Below are positions 56,991 through 64,000 of a DNA stretch of 64,000 nt, piece by piece. The stretch covers positions 716,461-780,460 of the forward strand of contig KB445807.1 in NCBI GenBank assembly GCA_000320605.2. The letters are read 5' to 3'. Each line of letters opens with the position of its first letter. The stretch's first letter is position 1. The position numbers and the translations under genes were made by a program. The notes beneath the pieces were generated by a model. It had not been told where the DNA came from and did not search any database. It saw nothing but the letters and a program-made list of their open reading frames with translations. Source of the stretch: Gelatoporia subvermispora B. Lineage: Eukaryota > Basidiomycota > Agaricomycetes > Polyporales > Gelatoporiaceae.

Positions 56991-58685
56991 TTACGACAAG
57001 TCCAGTACTACTTCCCTATTCGTTGACTGTACCTTCACATTACCCAGCCCCTCTCTGCGCACATCGCCCCAGAGCGCCTCGCCACTGATAGTTCCCCTGA
57101 CCTGCGTTGCGTACATCCTGCGCCTGCGCCCCCGGCCGGAGGGGTCTTCCGTTCGGTCATTGCGCTTCACTGAGGGCGACATATTCGAGGTGCGTAGCGT
57201 GAACTCGCCCTCGTATGCCGGCGAGAGCGCGACGGTGACAGGCATGTTTGACGTGCTCGCGGTGAGATTCAGCGTGGAGTCGAGTGGGAGTTCGGGAACT
57301 TGCAGCTTGAGCGGGCCGTTCGAAGCTTTGGCGTCGACAGAGAACAGCCCGCGGGTTGCGTTTGCGGCTGTGGATATCATTTTCAAGTCCGAAAGTATCG
57401 CACTATGTACAGTGGTTAACTAATGCAACAAGCGATGGACAGCACGCCAGCTCACGAGTTGGACGTTTGCATATTGATTCTGGTTGGCAATTGGCGAACA
57501 CTGTTGTGGTAAGCTGTGGCATTTGCATGGATTTTGCCATTCGAGGTTTTGAGGGTAAGAGAATCAGATATGTTGAAGTTCCCCCAAATGGCGCCATTGG
57601 TCGTTTTAATTGTGAGGTTGGCAGCAGCGAATCTCTGTGATTTGATGCCACTCAGATCCTGAGACAGCAGGTACAAGAGAGGGGTTACCTCGACGAGCAC
57701 CATCGCGTTAGACGATGTGAATGTTACAGATCCGAATGTAATATCCTCTGGAGGATACCTCACAGTAAACACAAAGTTGGGAAGGTGCAAATCCAGTGTT
57801 GGGATATACACTGGGCCGTTGCGTCGTTGAGGTATCAGAATTGTAATGAACATATCCAGCTGCTCAAGGTCTCCGCCCGCCGCAGGTCGCATATGTGGAG
57901 TCTTTCCATCTGGCGAATCAATATTTCACGCCAAGAGGGAAGAAAATATCACATACATAGATCCCAACGCTGGTTTCCTCAGGTCCCCGCTCGAGCTTGC
58001 AGACCGTGATGTGCTCGAAGGCAGAAAGCTTAGGATTCTTCATCACGATCTCCACTCGGACATCCTGTTGCGACGGGTATGGCGACTCGAGCATAGTGAA
58101 GGTACCACTGGCTAGTATGCCGCTTGAGAACAGTGATAGCGAGCCTGAGAGCGGCATGTCCAATGTCACAACCGGCATAATGTCTGCGTGGTCCCACTGC
58201 CCATATCCGTGATGACATTCGATGATTCGCCCGTCTCCAGTAATAGGCCAGGGCACGGGCACCGACGGATCGACCTGTCCCCCCGGATTAACATTCCACT
58301 GGAAACAACGCGTCTCAAGGAAGAGTCCGGGTTGTCAGAGAAAGGAGTCAGGACGCACCTGATGGCGCCGCGACTGGTTCCAGCGGCCCACCTCGACGAG
58401 ACTTGAGGTGAACAAACCCAGCAGGACGTATATCAGCGCCGCCACCGCGAACGCTCGAATGAACCTCGTCCCTGCCGGCTCTGTCAATTGTGTAGTCGCT
58501 TGTATCGGGGTGCCGGAACCAGAGCCAGAGTGCAACTCGGGCTGCTGCCCACGTTGGTACGACGAGTAGCCCGGATACGCTGGAGGCGGTCCGCTGGTGC
58601 TCGCATCTTCCTGCGGCTGAGCCTGAGATTGAGGTTGGACCTTCTGCCCTGGAGCAGCCTTTGGTGGGTCGTCTGGTAAAATCAT
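56991..58685 (-). CDS. TMB family membrane protein, copy 7
   Basis: Exons 58685-58359, 58298-57957, 57901-57689, 57658-57456 and 57402-56991 give 498 residues. The tail has P-P-A-Y at 34-37 and the helix lies at about 77-95. The last exon is again 412 nt and carries S-T-S-N-M-P-V, A-Y-E-G-E-F-T-L-R-T-S-N and D-P-S-G-R-G-R-R-R-R. Exon 3 begins after an AAAG acceptor. Transcribed in the same direction as copy 6, 690 bp apart, as expected from tandem duplication. Confidence 0.83.
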
Positions 58686-59371
58686 GGAGCTTGGCTCGTC
58701 CTCGAGTCACTGCGTCTTCTGGGGGAGGTTAGCTGCGAGGCTCTGAAAGCCGAATACAATCTGCAATCGACCTTAATCAAAGACGGTCCGCACTAGAGAT
58801 ACGGACATGATCTTCAGCGCTCGGGGCTGCGCTTGCTGCGATGACTGCGCCGGCACCGAGAGCGTGTGCCCAGGTGGACCATAAGGCTCATAGGAGCTTG
58901 ACATTGCCCGTGTCGCAGCAGACGCCGAGGTCATATGGCTACAATTGCGCGGGGAGATAAAGTGCTTCCGGGTGGGTCAGAAATGAATTGAGTGCACCGC
59001 TTGTGCCACGAGCTTCCGTCGGACTCGAGATAGTCATGGTCGAGCGCGAGAGGCAGACTGCGGCTCAGGTTGCGGCTACCACATGTCACAGTGAAATGCT
59101 ATGGGCGAGATGAATAAAATGCACCAAATTGTAGCAGACCATACGAGCTGCTCAAATTTCTGTTGGGAGACGGCAGCAGGGCGGGTTACTTTACATCTTG
59201 GAGCATACTACCACAGGCCAAGAACTCAGGGCTGTTCGATATTCACCCTGCAATGGTAGACGGGGATGTAATGCTGTATTACATCTAGTAGGACTAGAAT
59301 ATATGAAAAACCGAAGGACGATGTATGGTGGAACAAGAGCGCGAGCGGATTATCAACGTGTTCAAGCCAAT
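58686..59371. other. Intergenic, no gene seen
   Basis: About 0.7 kb between the start of TMB copy 7 and the stop of the mitochondrial membrane protein gene. No supported gene. Confidence 0.5.
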
Positions 59372-60238
59372 TTACGACTGTAGTCGTTCTTCCATGACGA
59401 ACTGCCGTCCCTTCTGATCCCCGTACCATCCCTTCCACATCGTCTCCCTCGCCTTCCACACGGGCATAGCCTCCCCATTTATCTCCGCACCTTCAAGTTC
59501 CATCACGAACTGGCCCCTCATACCAGCCACCTCCACAGCCATGTCCTCCTCGCGCTGCCCGCGCACCAGGTTGCAGTCTCGGAAGGGCCGAAGGATGCCT
59601 TGCTGTCCCAGATGCGATACGCTCTGGATGAGTACCTGTCGGCCATCTTCAGCGGATTGAGCCTGCGTCGAGGAAGACTGTTTGGGCGAGGCGGGTCGCG
59701 CGGGTGCAGCTTGTCTTGTTACATGCGCATTGGTTGCGGTCGTGGTCGTGGTCGCACTAGACGGGGGCAAGAGGGTGACTTTGTGCACGATCCGCGCGCG
59801 CGTGCCCAGGAGCAGTGTGGCGAGAGCTACGCCTAAGAACAACTGTCCGCCAGCGAACAAAGCACGTTGCCATACAGGTCGCAGCTCGAAATGCTTCGCG
59901 GGTTGTGCAACCTGGCCTTCGGGTGTCTTCGCGTCACTTGCATCCGAGCTAGAGTCTGTGACTTGCTCCGTCCAGTAATGCCAGGTTAGCTCAACTGCAG
60001 CTGCACTTCGCCAGTTCCGTGAGCAGACACAAGGTAGACAAAATCATGCGACGCACGTTGTGACAAGGTCTGCAGCGACGATGAACCATGTCCATCTCGC
60101 CCACCAAGGCGTTTTGCGCGCGTAGAGGGGTAGTATTGCCTGGAGACTGTCCCTCTGTAGAGATGTAGTCCTAAGACTTGATCTTGTCCAGAAGTGTCTG
60201 ACGTTCCTCAGACATGGTCGCGATGCAAACATCGACAT
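59372..60238 (-). CDS. Putative two-helix mitochondrial membrane protein
   Basis: Exons 60238-60057 and 60005-59372 give 271 residues. The N-terminus is basic and free of acidic residues for about 30 positions (R-P-C-L-R-N-V-R ... S-L-R-T-T-S-L-Q-R), typical of a mitochondrial presequence. Two hydrophobic segments follow, one around W-T-W-F-I-V-A-A-D-L-V-T-T-A and one around L-F-A-G-G-Q-L-F-L-G-V-A-L-A. The C-terminal half is soluble and ends W-K-G-W-Y-G-D-Q-K-G-R-Q-F-V-M-E-E. The layout recalls small inner-membrane proteins of the TMEM186/TMEM223 kind, but I cannot assign a family. The intron ends in AAG. Confidence 0.6.
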
Positions 60239-60710
60239 GGACTTGCAGAGAAATCGTAGAAATCACAACCAGTCTCCCCATCTGTTCTCTGGCGCGTATC
60301 TTATCTTATCTTTCAGAGCAGTCCGCGGAGGTCGCTACAGAGAGCGCTTCAACTACTTTTGACTTGAACTTTCACTGTATTGATGTTCGACGTTCGTCCA
60401 CTTCCGGGCTTGGCATTGCTGGAGCAATACCTATTTTCAAGTACGCGAGAGACATGAGAAGGGACGTAGCTTATTCTGAAATTCTGCCCCGCGATAATTA
60501 CTCGCAATTATCACGCCAGTTACCAGTGCCTATAGCCGTCTGGCAGTCACATGCACTGTGCGATCTGCCAGCTTGAGACGCCGTCAGTTAGTCCGCATGC
60601 CCCTTCGTACACGCAGCGCAGCGCACCTGGGCGTCATGACGAGCCTTATCTTCACCGCTTGTCTCCATTTACGCTGATCTCTGTTCATCCTACAGAAGAA
60701 GGGCCTGAAC
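60239..60710. other. Divergent promoter region
   Basis: About 0.47 kb between the mitochondrial protein gene and TMB copy 8, which read away from each other. No gene seen. Confidence 0.5.
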
Positions 60711-62350
60711 ATGTCCAACAACGAACAGACAATGCCTCCGCCATGCAGTGGTGATCACAAGGAACCCATACATACTGGCACATCTTCTCGAGACGGTCAT
60801 GTTATCCAAGTTCTAGATTTCTACGAAGGATATGGTGGTGCCCCGTGCCGAAGGTTTACAATGGTCTTTCGCGGGAGGACCCACGCAACTTATCTTCGCG
60901 CCTTCGCCGCTTGTCTTTTGATCTCGCTACTTCTTCTCTGCAACCTTTCACTCGTCAAGCACCCTCTAGAGAGACACTATGTAGGTTTCTCCCCTGTCAT
61001 CACGAATTCTGCCTCTGAAGGCCGTCGTTGATATTAGCACTCTACGGAGTATGATATCGAAGCTGCCGCTGGAGTGAATTCTAGAATGCCAAGCCACTGT
61101 GATAAATATGCCGACTGGACCGAAGAGAATTCTGACGGCCCGATCGCGTTCCCGAAGACGGTCTTAACTTCCTTCAGCCTCCCACTTTCCTCCGAGCTAC
61201 TCTTCCTCGTGTCCAATAGCTCAAAGTCTCGCGGAATTGTGCGCATCACGAAGAATGGCTTGCCTGGGTCGAGTGATGTATTGGTAGACGTAAGAATGAC
61301 GTATCACTACGACGAGGTGTTCGAATACACGAAAATATGCTCGGCCCAACTTGACGACGGTGAATACGGTGTCGCGCTCTTTGTAAGACACACTTCTCTC
61401 CGATTTTCTTTTTTACCCATGTTCCTGCTAAGGACATTCGAGAAGTACCTAAAGGGAGAAAGTATTACACAGATTTCGAAATCACAGTGAACATACCTCC
61501 TAGCACAACTGGTGTACCAACTTTCATTCGGGGGTTTCGAGGGGATATGCTGCTTTTCGCATACGAACTCGGGTATATGCAGGATTTCGTGTTCTTTGAC
61601 ACAATTTCGCTGGATGCAGGCAACATGAGCATCAACGCAATGGTACGCCTTTGCTATCTAGTATTCTTATACACAGATATATCTTCACATCGCAGGCGCT
61701 CTCTGCAAGATCGGCAAATCTCCACAATGAGCGAGCCGAGATTTCGGGTTCATTCAACGTCTCTGAACTGCTCGTCTTACACGCGGTCGCCTCACTGATC
61801 ACCGTTGACGTGAAGTTGTTGAACACAGACCAGGATAATCCTACCGAACTCCAGATGTGCACATTCTTTAGGTATTTCTCCCACGTACCAGACCGCATGG
61901 TCGTCCCTGACGTAACTACATACTAGCGATATCCGCGTCACCTTAGAGCTAATTTCGACATCTGAAACGGGCACGGGCGGCGCGTTCAAGGTGAATGCTA
62001 GCACAGACTTCCGGCCCGTGGACATTCAGACGATTCGCGCGCCCATCGATCACGTCCTTGACTTAACAGTACAGACAAAAGGCGGAGAGATAACAGTCAC
62101 CCTGCCCTCCACGTGGGAGGGCGAGTTTCGGGCGGCCAGCGCGCCCATCTTAGGAGGGCCGAGGATTGAGGCGGACAAGAACGTGCCGGACCCTTCGGGG
62201 CGTGGTCGCAAGCGTGACTTGGCGTGGGTAGGAAATGAACCAGGAGTGGTGGAAGGCCATGCATGGTGGGTCCCTCAGGAGGAACGTGATAGTAAGATGG
62301 GTAATGTGACGATCGTATCGGCCTATTTGTCGCCCATACTCCGGTTCTAG
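60711..62350 (+). CDS. TMB family membrane protein, copy 8
   Basis: Exons 60711-60980, 61038-61382, 61433-61642, 61696-61871 and 61927-62350 give 474 residues. The helix is at about 62-80; no PPxY in the tail. Exon 2 ends Y-G-V-A-L-F and exon 3 has F-D-T-I-S-L-D-A-G-N, both at family positions. In exons 4 and 5 most T-S-N turns are lost, but S-T-W-E-G-E-F and D-P-S-G-R-G-R-K-R remain. Exon 5 is 12 nt longer than the usual 412. An open frame and good splice sites argue for a working gene. Confidence 0.82.
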
Positions 62351-62957
62351 TGTCAGGGTGCCGTGGCTGCGTGGATGCTATAGATACAAGACTTGGGCCG
62401 GTTAGTATGGCGTAAGCCATTCAATAACCAAGCCTTACATCGTAGATATCGATGTATGCACCAGTAGAGTACATCGTAACTTTATGATGAAAACTTTCAT
62501 TTATGGGGACTGGACGCAAAGAGCTCGAAATCTTACGTGGCTCCCATGTAAAAAACAGGTTGTCCATGCCTCACAGAAGACTCAACATCTGCCCAATATT
62601 AACAGTATACTCAATTTACTCGAACCTAGCTCACAAATCTCATCAAGAAATGTTCTGCGTGCATTGCGTCAATGCTCAGACTAGTCCCACTACGAGTCAG
62701 GCCTGGATATCGGCTGTCATTAGTCGATTAGTCGCATTGCGGAGCTCGGCAGAAAGACAGACAAGCAGGACGTCCGGCACGCACGTTGTGGTTCATAGGT
62801 GTGTTTTTCTTCGTCCCAATCGTTAGTTTGGCTGGTATCGACTCCTGTGGCGTCATGGTCACTGTACTATTGGGATATTGCTACAATAACAGATTCCAGT
62901 ACTACATATAAGGCAATCCGACTACAAGGGAGCACAACCTTGGCGTGTGTGAGCACC
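62351..62957. other. Intergenic, no gene seen
   Basis: About 0.6 kb between the convergent ends of TMB copy 8 and family U copy 3. No supported gene. Confidence 0.5.
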
Positions 62958-63604
62958 CTACAGGTCGTATCTGCAATACCATCTTTCGCAATCGAGATAC
63001 CACTTCGGATCCTCAGTCTCGCCGAGATACTCCTTCAGCTTGGGTACATTTTCTTCCAGCTCTGGGCTTGGAGCCCAATTCGTACAGAGGGATATAACAA
63101 GCACCATTTTTCCTTCGCAAAACGCGCCTTTCAAGGCCACCGGATGATCGATAACTTCGCGAATGATGAGGCTCAATACTTTCACGAATGCGTTGTGGTC
63201 GCAGTCTACGTCCCATTTGAGCTTATATCCGAGGTCGAGGGCAACTTCTTTTAGCCTCTCCATAGTTGTCGCGTACCCGTAGTGTAGCATCAGAGGAAGA
63301 GGCTCGAATGAATACGGCACGTATAGAATGCGCTCTAGTGCCCGCAGCGCAGGCGCTTGTCGGGCGAGTCTCAAACAGTGTGGCTGTAGCGCAGAAGTAC
63401 AGCACAAAGTCAGATAGACACTGCAGAGAAGTATTTCAACGCTTACTATTTCTGAGGCCTCAGACTGAGGGGCAAGCCAGCTATACGCTCCGCTCGGAAT
63501 TCGTCAAAAGCCTTGCGCCGCTCTTCTATCGGCATCGTCGGATAGCGAGCAATCAAGTCCAGTTTAGCCTGTATTCTCGGGTCCTGTGTGGTGTAGGAAG
63601 GCAT
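62958..63604 (-). CDS. Unknown protein, family U copy 3, splice frame doubtful
   Basis: Related along its length to the gene at 10988-11624: exon 1 (from 63604) has A-K-L-D-L-I-A-R-Y-P-T-M and F-R-A-E-R-I-A-G-L-P; the second part has H-Y-G-Y-A, E-V-I-D-H-P, S-L-C-T-N-W-A-P and K-E-Y-L-G-E-T-E-D-P-K-W-Y-L-D. Function unknown. The donor GTAAGC at 63446 can be joined in frame only to TCTGCAG at 63421, leaving a 26-nt intron, shorter than any normal fungal intron. The better-placed CTACAG at 63384 (63-nt intron) shifts the frame to an early stop. Either an ultra-short intron is used or a one-base change has disabled the gene. Confidence 0.6.
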
Positions 63605-63800
63605 CGTGGGCGAAGGACAGTAGAGGTTCAGAGAGGGAGTGAGAATGTGCCACAGTTCAAGTTGAATGAGATCAAATACTTGCTTAGCGTCGCCAAATTA
63701 GGCGGATTTAGAACAAACAGCTGCAATTTACAGTGTTTTTAGGCGCGCGACTCCAAATGTTGCGCAACTCAGTATTAAAACAGCTGCGTCCTGGCAGGCA
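63605..63800. other. Upstream region of family U copy 3
   Basis: Short upstream stretch before the tandem repeat. The 90-bp upstream repeat of family U copy 1 is not found here. Confidence 0.45.
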
Positions 63801-64000
63801 ACAAGGTTTTGTCCAGCGCAGACCCTGCTCGCTGCAGCCTTTGTTCACTACGCATAACCCGTTCGGCTGCAGGGTTTCCGTCTTGCTGCAAAAGGTTTCT
63901 TGATGCAGGGTTTTGTTCATAACGCGCAACGCGCTCGGCTACAAGGTTTTGTCCAGCGCAGACCCTGCTCGCTGCAGCCTTTGTTCACTACGCATAACCC
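63801..64000. repeat. Tandem repeat, 140-bp period, cut by window edge
   Basis: ACAAGGTTTTGTCCAGCGCA at 63801 recurs at 63941 and stays aligned for 60 bases to the window end. Inside the unit there are shorter echoes (GCTGCAGGGTTT, GATGCAGGGTTT). The array probably continues past position 64000. Confidence 0.85.

Overview
This window reads as nuclear DNA of a basidiomycete fungus, most likely an Agaricomycete wood-decay fungus. The genes are split by many short introns of about 45 to 65 bases with GT-AG, and at least twice GC-AG, borders. The gene content also fits: an acetylesterase with a fungal cellulose-binding domain (CBM1), a Tos1-like wall protein, a secreted proteinase K-like protease, a DUF6699 protein, a DUF6532 protein and an F-box/leucine-rich protein. 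Exon borders were set by hand from reading frame, splice signals and family similarity; no alignment or RNA evidence was available.

Layout. 0.3-5.4 kb: an acylphosphatase, then two members of a repeated membrane-protein family (called TMB here). 5.8-6.2 kb: two intron-bearing tRNA-Leu(AAG). 6.5-8.1 kb: a subtilisin-like protease. 8.1-13.1 kb: a gene-poor stretch with an unknown gene (family U), a broken copy of it split by a 317-bp inverted-repeat element, and a tRNA-Gln(CUG). 14-22.8 kb: three more TMB genes around a DUF6699-BAG gene. 23.3-29.5 kb: Tos1-like protein, alpha/beta hydrolase, LSM4. 29.5-31.4 kb: diverged repeats. 31.4-38.7 kb: F-box protein, ERV2-type sulfhydryl oxidase, DPH5, cytosolic asparaginyl-tRNA synthetase. 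40.7-50.3 kb: HTH-DUF6532 fusion, CE16 acetylesterase, TIM50, inositol-3-phosphate synthase. 51.1-52.8 kb: pseudogene of the DUF6699-BAG gene. 54.7-62.4 kb: three more TMB genes and a small mitochondrial membrane protein. 63-64 kb: a third family U gene and a 140-bp tandem repeat running off the edge.

The strongest candidate for something little described is the TMB family: eight intact, diverged paralogs within 61 kb, none an obvious pseudogene. Each has a short cytosolic tail (three carry a PPxY motif), one membrane helix, and a long outer part rich in repeats of the type T-S-N-A-P-I that looks like a DUF4097-type beta-solenoid. All share five exons with the same intron phases. The housekeeping genes (AsnRS, DPH5, LSM4, TIM50, INO1, ERV2) lie between the expanding families and look intact.

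Other points of interest are a likely 2-nt microexon in the CE16 gene, a first exon in LSM4 consisting only of ATG, a hydrolase whose oxyanion HGGG motif has become R-G-S-G, and paired duplications (TMB, DUF6699-BAG, family U) that link the left and right thirds of the window.
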